Origin: an uncultured Bacillaceae bacterium
Lineage (GTDB): Bacteria > Bacillota > Bacilli > Bacillales > Caldibacillaceae
Assembly: GCA_937951955.1 (NCBI GenBank)
Contig: CALGAD010000107.1
Location: 62,001 to 126,000, forward strand
Length of the DNA: 64,000 bases
Direction: 5' to 3'
Each line of letters opens with the position of its first letter. Within the stretch, counting starts at the first letter, position 1. The translations under genes and the position numbers were made by a program. Under the pieces are notes generated by a model, which made no database searches, was not told where the DNA came from, and saw only the letters and a program-made list of their open reading frames with translations. Below, piece by piece: positions 16,534 through 24,625 of the stretch.

Positions 16534-18018
16534 TTAATCGAGCGGCCACCAGATAAAACCGTCCTTGGCGAGGAGGGCATCTGCTTCTTTCGGTCCCATG
16601 GAACCGGCAGCATAATTCGGAAAATCGGCTGCCTTTTGATGCCAGGCTTTGGAAATCTGGTCAACGAACTGCCACGATAGGGCGACTTCATCCCAATGGG
16701 TAAAGTTCGTTGCATCGCCGCGCATACAGTCGTATAACAATTTTTCATATGCTTCGGGTGTATTAATGCCATCCGAATATTGGTTGGAAAAGTTCAAGCG
16801 AACCGGTGTCGTTTGCATGATTTGCCCGGATTTTTTCATATTTAAATGCAAGGTTATTCCTTCTTCGGGCTGAATATGGATGACGAGCAGGTTCGGATTT
16901 AACGATGAACCTTTTTGGTAATATAAATTCATCGGCATATCTTTAAATTGCACGACAATTTTGGTCGATTTTTTCTGCATCCGTTTACCCGTTCGGATGT
17001 AAAAAGGAACGCCCGCCCAGCGGAAATTATCGATCAATAATTTACCGGCTACAAAGGTTTCTGTATTGGAATGCGGGTCCACATCTAGTTCTTCCCGGTA
17101 ACCCGGCACTTCAACCCCATCGATGGAGCCTTTATCGTACTGACCCCGGACGAAATATTGATCGACTTCTTCCAATTTGATCGGTCTGAGTGCCCGGAGC
17201 ACTTTTACCTTTTCACTGCGTATCTCATCGGTGGAAAGTTTGATTGGTGGCTCCATCGCCAGTAAAGACACCATCTGCATCATATGATTTTGTACCATAT
17301 CTCTTAGTGCTCCGTTTTTATCGTAATAACGCGCCCTTTCTTCAACCCCGACGGTTTCGCTCAATGTAATCTGGATATTGGCGATGTAGCGGTTGTTCCA
17401 GAGGGGTTCGAAGATGGCGTTGGAAAAGCGGATCACTTCGATATTTTGCACCATCTCTTTGCCGAGATAATGGTCAATACGGTATATTTCATCTTCTGAA
17501 AACGCCGTGCGGATTTCATTATTTAATTGAATCGCGCTTTGTAAATCCCGGCCAAAAGGTTTTTCTATAATGAGCCGGTTAAACCCTCGTGTATCTTTCA
17601 GTCCCGATAACTGGATGTTTTTGGCAACAGTTCCGAAAAATTCCGGGGACATGGCCAGGTAAAAGATGCGATTCCCCTGTAATGAATATTTTTCATCCAG
17701 ATCATCAACGAGGACTTTTAATTGTTTATAAGAATCTAAATTCGTTACATCATGGGATTGATAGTAAACGTGGGAGATGAATTGGTCGAGTTCGTCTTGA
17801 TTGACATTTTTTGTATACGTTAAAATCGAATCAATGACTAAATTTTTATATTCATCTTCTGATTTCAATCGTCTCGCTACCCCGACGATGGCCCATTGTT
17901 CGGAAAGGAGTCCCTTTGTATATAATTGATAAAGAGAAGGATACAGTTTTCTTCTCGCCAAATCGCCGGTAGCTCCGAACAATAATAATAAGGATGAAGG
18001 TGTTTGATGTTGTTTCAC
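16534..18018 (-). CDS. zwf: Glucose-6-phosphate 1-dehydrogenase
   Basis: First enzyme of the oxidative pentose phosphate pathway; it makes NADPH and 6-phosphogluconolactone. The start is GTG at 18018 with GTGAGGGGC upstream. The NADP-binding motif GATGDLARRKLYP lies at about 15-27, EKPFGRD near 155, and the active-site signature RIDHYLGKE near 185. The length of 494 aa fits (489 in B. subtilis). It has its own sigma-A promoter and converges on gndA. Between zwf and the divergent rnz, two promoters face apart. Confidence 0.97.
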   Translation of the reverse strand: MKQHQTPSSLLLLFGATGDLARRKLYPSLYQLYTKGLLSEQWAIVGVARRLKSEDEYKNLVIDSILTYTKNVNQDELDQFISHVYYQSHDVTNLDSYKQLKVLVDDLDEKYSLQGNRIFYLAMSPEFFGTVAKNIQLSGLKDTRGFNRLIIEKPFGRDLQSAIQLNNEIRTAFSEDEIYRIDHYLGKEMVQNIEVIRFSNAIFEPLWNNRYIANIQITLSETVGVEERARYYDKNGALRDMVQNHMMQMVSLLAMEPPIKLSTDEIRSEKVKVLRALRPIKLEEVDQYFVRGQYDKGSIDGVEVPGYREELDVDPHSNTETFVAGKLLIDNFRWAGVPFYIRTGKRMQKKSTKIVVQFKDMPMNLYYQKGSSLNPNLLVIHIQPEEGITLHLNMKKSGQIMQTTPVRLNFSNQYSDGINTPEAYEKLLYDCMRGDATNFTHWDEVALSWQFVDQISKAWHQKAADFPNYAAGSMGPKEADALLAKDGFIWWPLD

Positions 18019-18069
18019 TGAAAGCCCCTCACTTTAACATTGTTATATATTTAACATATATTCGTTTTT

Positions 18070-18098
18070 ATTGTACCGATAAATACCATTAAGGGCAA
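18070..18098 (-). promoter_or_regulatory. Sigma-A promoter of zwf
   Basis: Minus strand TTGCCC (18098-18093), 17-nt spacer, TACAAT (18075-18070), about 50 bp before the zwf start. Confidence 0.65.
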
Positions 18099-18135
18099 AC
18101 ATTTTACAAATATTGTCATTAGATCCGGAAAACGT

Positions 18136-18164
18136 TTGTTATTATCGTTATCCCCAATTATAAT
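18136..18164 (+). promoter_or_regulatory. Sigma-A promoter upstream of rnz
   Basis: TTGTTA (18136-18141), 17-nt spacer, TATAAT (18159-18164). The expected start, near 18171, lies about 137 nt before rnz, with a terminator-like hairpin in between. Confidence 0.75.
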
Positions 18165-18217
18165 AAGATTATGAATAAGGATGGACATGCTCTTTACTTG
18201 AAAAAATATTCCCGATG

Positions 18218-18247
18218 CCGTCTTTCCTGAATCCAGACGGTTTTTTT
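18218..18247 (+). terminator. Terminator-like hairpin in the rnz leader
   Basis: CCGTCT / AGACGG (18218-18223 with 18235-18240), 11-nt loop, followed by T7 (18241-18247). It lies about 47 nt after the promoter start point and 60 nt before rnz, so it would yield a short RNA of about 75 nt or act as an attenuator. Confidence 0.6.
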
Positions 18248-18307
18248 AGCGGCACACAAACTACATGATAAGAAACGTGATTTTTAGTTCGTATTGGAGG
18301 AATGATT

Positions 18308-19234
18308 TTGGAAATTGTATTTTTAGGAACCGGCGCAGGAATGCCGGCTAAACACCGGAATGTATCATCGATTGCTTTAAAGCATTTATCCGATGGTTCG
18401 ATCTGGTTATTTGATTGCGGCGAAGCCACGCAACATCAAATTTTACATACATCATTAAAACCGCGGAAAATCAATCATATTTTTATATCCCACCTCCATG
18501 GCGACCATATTTTTGGCCTCCCGGGTTTATTAGGTAGCCGTTCATTTTTAGGTGGGGAAGAACCGTTAACCGTATACGGACCGAAAGGGATTAAAGAATT
18601 TATCGAGTGCAGTCTGGCGGTAAGTCAAACCCATCTAAAATATGATTTGCAAATCGTTGAATTATATGAGGGGGTAATTTTTGAAAACGAAAATTTCCTC
18701 GTGCAGACGAAATTACTACAGCACGTGGTCCCTTCCTACGGATTTCGCATTATTGAGAAGGATAAACCGGGGACATTGCAAGTTGAAAAACTGAAGGAAA
18801 TCGGAATCCCGCCCGGTCCCATTTATAAGCGAATCAAAAATGGAGAAACCGTTACGCTGGAAGATGGCCGTGTCATCAACGGAAAAGATTTTCTCGGTCC
18901 GGACAAGAAGGGGCGGATCGTGACAATTTTAGGAGATACCCGTTATTGTGAAAACAGCATCATCCTGGCCAAAAATGCGGATCTTCTCATTCACGAGGCA
19001 ACATTTGATGCAAATTCCCATGATATGGCTTATGAATATTTCCATTCGACAACGAAAGAGGCGGCTAAAGTGGCGAAAAAAGCCGGTGTCAAAAAACTGT
19101 GTATCACCCATATTAGCTCCCGCTTTGAAAAAAGCGCCTGGCCTTTACTTGAAAAAGAGGCGCGGGAGATTTTCCCCAATACCGTCATCGCCCGGGATTT
19201 TAAAAAAATTACCGTTCCCGGAAACAACGGATAA
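18308..19234 (+). CDS. rnz: Ribonuclease Z (tRNA 3'-end endonuclease)
   Basis: RNase Z cuts tRNA precursors lacking an encoded CCA directly after the discriminator base; the tRNA-Ser in this window is of that type. It is a metallo-beta-lactamase fold enzyme with LGTGAGMP near the start and the zinc motif HLHGDH near residue 63. Further ligand regions lie in HVVPSYGFRI, GDTRYCEN and CITHISSR. TTG 18308 lies 7 nt after GGAGG and gives 308 aa, as in B. subtilis (307). The ATG two codons upstream would be only 1 nt from that site. Confidence 0.96.
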   Translation: MEIVFLGTGAGMPAKHRNVSSIALKHLSDGSIWLFDCGEATQHQILHTSLKPRKINHIFISHLHGDHIFGLPGLLGSRSFLGGEEPLTVYGPKGIKEFIECSLAVSQTHLKYDLQIVELYEGVIFENENFLVQTKLLQHVVPSYGFRIIEKDKPGTLQVEKLKEIGIPPGPIYKRIKNGETVTLEDGRVINGKDFLGPDKKGRIVTILGDTRYCENSIILAKNADLLIHEATFDANSHDMAYEYFHSTTKEAAKVAKKAGVKKLCITHISSRFEKSAWPLLEKEAREIFPNTVIARDFKKITVPGNNG

Positions 19235-19244
19235 ATATTTCGTG

Positions 19245-19278
19245 AAGGGTTTGCGACAGCAAAAGCAAGCCCTTTTTC
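19245..19278 (+). terminator. Intrinsic terminator after rnz
   Basis: GGGTTTGC / GCAAGCCC (19247-19254 with 19265-19272) with one G-T pair, 10-nt loop, then TTTTTC. Confidence 0.75.
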
Positions 19279-19422
19279 TAATCCGCTTGTTGTTCATAAC
19301 TTCACTAACGATCGTCCGAATAGCGGCCGCTTAAAGATTTAAAACGGGAGCGGATGAGATTTGTTATGATATAAATAACAGGCTTTTAGAAGTTTCAATC
19401 AAGATCATGGAGAGTGTTCAAT

Positions 19423-20214
19423 ATGAATCAGCGCTTAAGGGAAAAAACCGTCCTCGTTACCGGGGCATCGGGGGGACTGGGGAAGCAAATTGCCCGTTAT
19501 GCCGCCCGCGATTGTAAACAGATCATCCTTTTAGCCCGCAATGAAGAAAAACTTCGTAAATTAAAAGAAGAACTGGAGAAGCAGTATCGGCTGAATGTGG
19601 TTCTTTTACCCTTTGATATGAAACGATACGCCGAGTTACCCGCGTATTTTGCTGAAAAACTGCCGGATGTAACGGTCGATGTTTTGGTGAACAACGCAGG
19701 AATTGGCAAATTTAAAACAGTGATGGATTTATCCATGGAAGAAGTTCAGGAGATGCTCGATGTCAATTTCTTGAGTTTAGTTACCATAACAAAGTTATTG
19801 TTGCCTAAAATGATCGAACAGGGTTCGGGACACATCATCAATATTGCCTCCCAGGGCGGGAAAATGGTGACCCCGAAAGCGTCCATTTATGGCGCGAGCA
19901 AAAAAGCGGTGCTCGGTTTTTCCGATGGGTTGCGCATGGAAGTAAGGCCCAAAGGGATTTTTGTTACAGCGGTGAATCCCGGACCCATGAAAACGAATTT
20001 TTTCGACTATGCGGATGAAACCGGTCAATATTTAAACAACGTGGGACCGTGGGTTTTACAAGTGGATACGGTGGCAAAAAAAGTTGTTCAGAAAATGATG
20101 ACCGATACACGGGAAATGAATATGCCGCTCTGGATGAATAGTATTTCCAAGCTGCACACTCTTTTTCCCGGGTTGATTGAATGGATTGGAAGACCTGCAT
20201 TTTATAAAAAATAG
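19423..20214 (+). CDS. yqjQ: Short-chain dehydrogenase/reductase, YqjQ
   Basis: A classical SDR of 263 aa. The cofactor motif TGASGGLGKQIA lies near residues 13-24, NNAG near 90, and the catalytic Tyr and Lys in IYGASKKAVLGF near 155-166. The substrate is unknown. ATG 19423 is preceded by GGAGAG; an in-frame GTG at 19414 overlaps that site. It is the positional equivalent of yqjQ in B. subtilis, just after rnz. A thioredoxin-like gene follows 32 bp later and probably shares the transcript, ending at the terminator at 20572. Confidence 0.9.
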   Translation: MNQRLREKTVLVTGASGGLGKQIARYAARDCKQIILLARNEEKLRKLKEELEKQYRLNVVLLPFDMKRYAELPAYFAEKLPDVTVDVLVNNAGIGKFKTVMDLSMEEVQEMLDVNFLSLVTITKLLLPKMIEQGSGHIINIASQGGKMVTPKASIYGASKKAVLGFSDGLRMEVRPKGIFVTAVNPGPMKTNFFDYADETGQYLNNVGPWVLQVDTVAKKVVQKMMTDTREMNMPLWMNSISKLHTLFPGLIEWIGRPAFYKK

Positions 20215-20246
20215 TGTAGATTGACTATTTATTAAAGGTGGTTATG

Positions 20247-20573
20247 ATGGAAAGACTGAACACATTGGCTGAAGTTCAAGAATCGCTGCGCCGTCATGAT
20301 TTTGTCCTGTTATATATTTCCCGACCGGACTGTGGTGTTTGTTTGAGCTTGCTTCCGAAAATTCGCGAACTGGAAGAAGAGTTTCCGAAAATGAAAGTGG
20401 TTCATGTCGATCATGCTGAAATTCCGGAACTGTCCAGCGCTTTTACGATTTTATCCGCCCCGGCTATTTTACTCTTTATTGATGAAAAAGAAATGCTCCG
20501 GCGGGCGGGTATCATCAGTGTCGATTTATTGAAGGAAGACTTGCAAAAGTTATATACCGCTTACTTTCAGTAG
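20247..20573 (+). CDS. Thioredoxin-like protein with CGVC active site
   Basis: A 108-aa thioredoxin-fold protein. After an N-terminal helix, LLYISRPDCGVC carries a CxxC motif (CGVC), and a cis-proline-like segment SAPAILLF lies near residue 73. The dipeptide between the cysteines differs from the CGPC of housekeeping thioredoxin, so the redox potential and partner may differ. The family resembles YtpP-type small thioredoxins, but I do not assign a symbol. AAGGTGG lies just upstream; ATG 20247 and 20244 are both possible starts. Its stop codon lies at the foot of the terminator stem. Confidence 0.85.
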   Translation: MERLNTLAEVQESLRRHDFVLLYISRPDCGVCLSLLPKIRELEEEFPKMKVVHVDHAEIPELSSAFTILSAPAILLFIDEKEMLRRAGIISVDLLKEDLQKLYTAYFQ

Positions 20574-20600
20574 CATACAGCTTGTCCTGTATGCTTTTTT
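20572..20600 (+). terminator. Intrinsic terminator after the thioredoxin-like gene
   Basis: AGCATACAG / CTGTATGCT (20572-20580 with 20587-20595), loop CTTGTC, T6 run. Confidence 0.85.
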
Positions 20601-20740
20601 AATGAGCGATATACAAGGATATGGGGAAGCGACTGCAGTAAGCGAAGGATTTTCATTTGTTTAGACAAGCTGGCTATCGGAATTTGCCGCATCCCAAGCC
20701 ATCTTTCTTATTTCCGTCAGCAAACTAACAAAACTTTCCA

Positions 20741-20800
20741 TTGAAATCGAACATATATTCGGTTAAAATAATAAAACAGAGACTTACGAACATATGTTTG
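20741..20800 (+). promoter_or_regulatory. SOS promoter with two LexA boxes
   Basis: TTGAAA (20741-20746), 17-nt spacer, TAAAAT (20764-20769). The spacer holds CGAACATATATTCG (20748-20761), and a second box CGAACATATGTTTG lies at 20787-20800. Each differs at one base from the Bacillus LexA box CGAAC-N4-GTTCG. The spacing from box to box is 39 bp. Confidence 0.85.
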
Positions 20801-20816
20801 CGGAAGTGGTGGTGAG

Positions 20817-22076
20817 ATGGTAGATTACAGTCGTCTGCCTCATCAACATATATTGTGTATCGATATTAAAAGTTTTTATGCGAGTTGTGCGGCCGTTATG
20901 CACGGAATGGATCCGCTCGATTGTTATTTAGTCGTCGTTGGCGACAGGGAGCGGATGGGAAGTGTTGTTCTGGCGGCATCTCCGAAAATGAAAAAGGAAT
21001 TCGGCATTAAAACAGGCTCCCGGTTATATGAGGTGCCGGAAGATCCACGCATTTTTGTCGCGGAACCAAAGATGGCCACTTATTTACGCGTTTCAACGGA
21101 AATTACCCGGCTTTTTGAACGATACGTGCCGAAAGAAGCCATCCATGTGTACAGTGTGGATGAAAGTTTTATTAAAGTGGACGGTGCCTTGAAGCTGTGG
21201 GGCGATGCCGTGGAGATTGCGGAAAAAATCCGCGATGATTTAGAACGGGAATTCCAGCTTCCCTGTGCGATCGGCATCGGACCGAATATGCTGATGGCGA
21301 AACTCGCCCTGGATCTGGAAGCGAAGCAGAAGGGCATCGCTTTATGGCGCTATGAGGATGTGCCGGAAAAATTGTGGCCCCTTTCTCCGTTAAGTGAAAT
21401 GTGGGGCATCGGAAAGCGTCTGGAAAGACGGCTGAACAATTTAGGGATTTTTACCGTCGGGCAGCTGGCCAACTACGATCTCGAGAAATTGGAAAAACAT
21501 TTCGGTATCATCGGGAACCAGCTGTATTATCATGCCTGGGGAGTGGATTTATCGGAAATCGGCGCACCGATTATTGAAGGACAGATTAGCTACGGGAAAA
21601 GCCAGATTTTACTGAGGGATTACAAGGACAGGGAAGAAATTAAACATGTCATTTTAGAAATGTGTGAAGAAGTGGCCCGGCGTGCCCGCAATCGCCGGCA
21701 TCGGGGAAGAACGGTAACCTTGAGCATCGGCTACAGTCAAGATGAAGGCGGGGGCGGATTTAGCCGGATGAAGACCGTGGAGGAAGCTACTAACATCACG
21801 ATGGAGATGTATCAAATTTGTCTTGATCTGTTCAATCGCTTTTATGATGGCCGGACCGTCCGGCAAATTGCCGTGCGTCTGTCCAATATTGAGCCGGATG
21901 ATACGTTCCAGCTCAATTTGTTGGATCCCCATCGCTGGAAGAAGCGAGAGCTAGGATATGCGGTGGATAAGATTCGCCGTCGCTATGGCTCCGGTTCAAT
22001 CTTGCGGGCTGTATCGTATACGAAAGGAGGCACGGCCCGGAGACGGGTACAGTTGATTGGGGGACATAAAGCATAG
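20817..22076 (+). CDS. uvrX: UvrX-type Y-family DNA polymerase (YqjW)
   Basis: An UmuC/DinB superfamily protein implicated in damage-induced translesion synthesis. Catalytic carboxylates are in LCIDIKSFYASC (near residue 13) and YSVDESFIKVDG (near 117). A helix-hairpin-helix (MWGIGKRLERRLNNLGI) lies near 195-211, and QLNLLDP near the C terminus resembles a clamp-binding motif. The 419 aa are full length. ATG 20817 follows GGTGGTGAG. Two LexA boxes upstream show SOS control, and the next gene is a YolD-like partner, as is usual for uvrX in Bacillus. Confidence 0.94.
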   Translation: MVDYSRLPHQHILCIDIKSFYASCAAVMHGMDPLDCYLVVVGDRERMGSVVLAASPKMKKEFGIKTGSRLYEVPEDPRIFVAEPKMATYLRVSTEITRLFERYVPKEAIHVYSVDESFIKVDGALKLWGDAVEIAEKIRDDLEREFQLPCAIGIGPNMLMAKLALDLEAKQKGIALWRYEDVPEKLWPLSPLSEMWGIGKRLERRLNNLGIFTVGQLANYDLEKLEKHFGIIGNQLYYHAWGVDLSEIGAPIIEGQISYGKSQILLRDYKDREEIKHVILEMCEEVARRARNRRHRGRTVTLSIGYSQDEGGGGFSRMKTVEEATNITMEMYQICLDLFNRFYDGRTVRQIAVRLSNIEPDDTFQLNLLDPHRWKKRELGYAVDKIRRRYGSGSILRAVSYTKGGTARRRVQLIGGHKA

Positions 22077-22094
22077 CAGGAAAGGAGAGACATC

Positions 22095-22424
22095 ATGATT
22101 CGCGACCGGGGACGTATCAAATGGACATCGTTAATGCTTCCGGAACATGTAAAGATGTTGCGGGAGTGGGCGAAGGAGGAACAGTGGGAAGAAAGGGGCG
22201 AACTGGACGAACAGTGGTTGGAGGAACTTGATGGAATCGTGCAATTCGCTCTAGCCGGGAAAAAGAAGATTGCCATCCGCTATTTCCAGGACTGTCACTC
22301 CCGTACGGTTACGGGGGTGATACAGAAAATGGATCCTGTTGAACGGGTGTTAAAAATTATTGACGAACATGAGCAGCCGAGAGCGATTCCCGTTCATGCG
22401 ATTGAACATATCAAACTTCTTTAA
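22095..22424 (+). CDS. YolD-like protein
   Basis: A 109-aa protein opening with IRDRGRIKWTSLMLPEHV and WAKEE, the signature of the YolD-like family. These proteins are encoded next to uvrX-type polymerases and are thought to act with them after DNA damage; the biochemical role is not known. ATG 22095 is preceded by GGAAAGGAG. It starts 18 bp after uvrX and so belongs to the same SOS operon. No T-rich terminator is clear before the tRNA promoter. Confidence 0.85.
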   Translation: MIRDRGRIKWTSLMLPEHVKMLREWAKEEQWEERGELDEQWLEELDGIVQFALAGKKKIAIRYFQDCHSRTVTGVIQKMDPVERVLKIIDEHEQPRAIPVHAIEHIKLL

Positions 22425-22476
22425 GGGTGCTTCCTTCCCGATTTCATTCCATTAAAAAATAAATTGCTAAAAGTAG

Positions 22477-22505
22477 ATGACAAATGGAAAAAAATTGTGT
22501 ATAAT
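22477..22505 (+). promoter_or_regulatory. Sigma-A promoter of tRNA-Ser
   Basis: ATGACA (22477-22482), 17-nt spacer ending in an extended TG, TATAAT (22500-22505), 30 bp before the mature tRNA. Confidence 0.75.
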
Positions 22506-22535
22506 AATTCATGTCTTGAAAAATAATAAGTTTTT

Positions 22536-22624
22536 GGAGAAGTACCCAAGTGGTTGTAAGGGGACGCACTCGAAATGCGTTAGGACGGGCAACCGTCGCG
22601 TGGGTTCGAATCCCACCTTCTCCG
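22536..22624 (+). tRNA. tRNA-Ser (anticodon CGA)
   Basis: An 89-nt cloverleaf. Acceptor GGAGAAG / CTTCTCC with discriminator G; D stem CCC/GGG; anticodon stem ACGCA / TGCGT with loop CTCGAAA, anticodon CGA reading UCG; long variable arm GACGG-GCAA-CCGTC as in class II tRNAs; T stem GTGGG / CCCAC with loop TTCGAAT. The 3' CCA is not encoded, so RNase Z processing is expected. It has its own promoter and terminator. Confidence 0.97.
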
Positions 22625-22634
22625 TAACCGTGCT

Positions 22635-22660
22635 AAGACTGCTTAAGCAGTCTTTTTTTT
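22635..22660 (+). terminator. Terminator of tRNA-Ser
   Basis: AAGACTGC / GCAGTCTT (22635-22642 with 22647-22654), loop TTAA, T8 run. Confidence 0.9.
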
Positions 22661-22681
22661 ACTAGCATATTGAAATCAATG

Positions 22682-22715
22682 AAAATCCGCTCCGGGCATT
22701 TTGGGAGCGGATTTT
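22682..22715 (-). terminator. Terminator of the yknWXYZ-type operon
   Basis: A perfect 12-bp stem AAAATCCGCTCC / GGAGCGGATTTT (22682-22693 with 22704-22715) with a 10-nt loop, 18 bp after the yknZ stop on the minus strand. T-runs on both sides make it bidirectional. Confidence 0.8.
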
Positions 22716-22733
22716 TTATGGCTTGTTCTGTTC

Positions 22734-23927
22734 TTATTCGTATCGTAATGATTCAATGGGATCGAGATTGGAAGCTTTATTGGCCGGCAAGATGCCGAAA
22801 ATAATGCCGATCACCATGGAAAAGCCCAGACCGATGAGAATGACCGGTAAGGAAATGGTGAGGGTAAAACCGATAAAGGCTGAAACGATCATGGCGGCAA
22901 AACTTCCAAAGATGATGCCGATCATGCCGCCGATTAACGTAAGGGTGACGGATTCGGTTAAAAATTGGAATAAAATTTGCCCCCGCGTGGCCCCTAAAGC
23001 CATGCGAATGCCGATCTCCCGGGTTCGTTCGGTTACGGAAACGAGCATGATATTCATGACCCCGATCCCGCCAACGAGGAGGGAAATACCGGCGATGCTG
23101 CCGATAATCATTGTCATAATCCCGGTAATCTGGCTGATTCCTTCAGCAATCTGTTCCATATTTAATACCTGATATGCATCTTCTGTCCCGTGAATCTGAT
23201 TTAACAGATGCGCAGCTTTCTCACCGGCAATTTGTAAATCTTCCGTATTTTCCGCCTGGATGGTAATGTAACTGATGCGGTTTTCCCCGGTAACCGCCCG
23301 CAATGTTTCCCACGGTATGTAAACTGTCATCGTATCAAAGGAGGAAAGGAGTCCTTCTGGCTTTTCCAGTATCCCGACAATTTCAAAGGGCTGGGCATCG
23401 ATATAAATAATCTCGCCAAGAGGGTTCACATCCTCAAATAATTCTTCCTGAACTTTAGCATTGATGACGGCTGTACGCCGGGCACCAAGAAAGTCACTGG
23501 CTAAAAGATTGCGGCCGCTGGCAACATGCAGTTCATTAACCTCGATATAGGCTTGATTGACGCCGGCAATATACGCTTCCTGATGATTTTCTCTGAAGCG
23601 AACCGTTCCAAAACTTTCACTCGATGTCACGACCTTTGCCACTTCGGGAATCGATTCAACGGCCCGGATATCGTCTTCCGTAAAAGGGGTCCAGAGCATC
23701 GTCGGGTTTTTTTGGATTTCTTCCTCTGACGGCATATACGTAAGGGACACCGTATTTCCCGGACCGACAATGAGGGATTTCAGTTGTTCGGTTCCCCCTT
23801 GACCGAGGGCGACGATGAAAATCACCGAACTGATGCCGATAATAATCCCGAGCATCGTCAATATGGAGCGCATTTTATGGACAAAAATGGAGGAGAGGGC
23901 GATTTTAATATTTTCAATTATGCTCAT
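22734..23927 (-). CDS. yknZ: MacB/FtsX-type ABC transporter permease (YknZ-like)
   Basis: The 397-aa permease has an N-terminal membrane helix (about 15-38), a large extracytoplasmic MacB-type domain (about 45-235) and three C-terminal helices (about 270-390) with the FtsX-family stretch MNIMLVSVTERTREIGIRMALGA. Its start overlaps the end of the ATPase gene by 4 nt (ATGA). In B. subtilis YknWXYZ protects cells from the SdpC toxin. The same four genes in the same order with the same lengths support this identity. The real substrate here is unknown. Confidence 0.88.
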   Translation of the reverse strand: MSIIENIKIALSSIFVHKMRSILTMLGIIIGISSVIFIVALGQGGTEQLKSLIVGPGNTVSLTYMPSEEEIQKNPTMLWTPFTEDDIRAVESIPEVAKVVTSSESFGTVRFRENHQEAYIAGVNQAYIEVNELHVASGRNLLASDFLGARRTAVINAKVQEELFEDVNPLGEIIYIDAQPFEIVGILEKPEGLLSSFDTMTVYIPWETLRAVTGENRISYITIQAENTEDLQIAGEKAAHLLNQIHGTEDAYQVLNMEQIAEGISQITGIMTMIIGSIAGISLLVGGIGVMNIMLVSVTERTREIGIRMALGATRGQILFQFLTESVTLTLIGGMIGIIFGSFAAMIVSAFIGFTLTISLPVILIGLGFSMVIGIIFGILPANKASNLDPIESLRYE

Positions 23928-24625
23928 TTAATATCGCCTCCCGGCTCCGGATTAGTATCATCCTGGATAATCGTACCGTCCCGAACATAAATAATGCGAT
24001 CCGCATAAGCGGCCACACCTTGTTCATGGGTGACAACGACAATCGTTGTTCCTTCTTCCTTGTTCAACATCGTGAACAGCTCCATGATTTGCTTGCTCGT
24101 TTTCGAATCGAGGGCTCCCGTTGGTTCATCTGCTAAAATCACTTGCGGTTCGTTCACGATAGCGCGGGCGATGGCGACCCGCTGCTTTTGTCCTCCGGAT
24201 AATTTGTTCGGTAAATAGTCCATCCGCTCGGAAAGACCAACCTTTTCCAGCGCTTCCCGGGCGCGAATCATCCGCTCCTGTTTTTTCACCCCGGCATAAA
24301 TCATGGGGAGTTCCACATTTTTTAGGGCGGTTAGCCGCGGCAAGAGATGGAATTGCTGAAAGACAAAGCCAATCGTTTGATTGCGGATGCGGGCGAGTTC
24401 ATGATCCTGCATGTCGACAATTTCTTTGCCGTCTAAAAAGTACTTTCCCTTTGTCGGACGATCCAGGAATCCAATAATATTCATTAAAGTGGATTTACCC
24501 GAGCCAGACGGCCCCATGATGGCTACAAATTCGCCATCTTCAATCGTTAAATCGATATTTTTTAATACATCCACTTTTTCGGTTCCCACCTGATAGGTTT
24601 TTGTTATGGATTCCAGCTGGATCAT
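23924..24625 (-). CDS. yknY: ABC transporter ATP-binding protein (YknY-like, MacB/LolD type)
   Basis: A 233-aa ATPase that powers the exporter. Walker A GPSGSGKS lies near residue 39, the Q-loop in GFVFQQFHLL near 90, the signature LSGGQKQRVAIARA near 142, Walker B VILADEPTGALDS near 165, and the switch His in VVTHEQ near 200. It overlaps the upstream yknX stop and the downstream yknZ start by 4 nt each, so the three genes are tightly coupled. Confidence 0.93.
   Translation of the reverse strand: MIQLESITKTYQVGTEKVDVLKNIDLTIEDGEFVAIMGPSGSGKSTLMNIIGFLDRPTKGKYFLDGKEIVDMQDHELARIRNQTIGFVFQQFHLLPRLTALKNVELPMIYAGVKKQERMIRAREALEKVGLSERMDYLPNKLSGGQKQRVAIARAIVNEPQVILADEPTGALDSKTSKQIMELFTMLNKEEGTTIVVVTHEQGVAAYADRIIYVRDGTIIQDDTNPEPGGDIK

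Noticed and set aside
22723..23172. A 149-codon plus-strand frame opposite yknZ.
   Set aside because: It starts within the operon terminator, lies opposite a well-supported permease gene and encodes a Met/Pro-rich sequence typical of a shadow frame.
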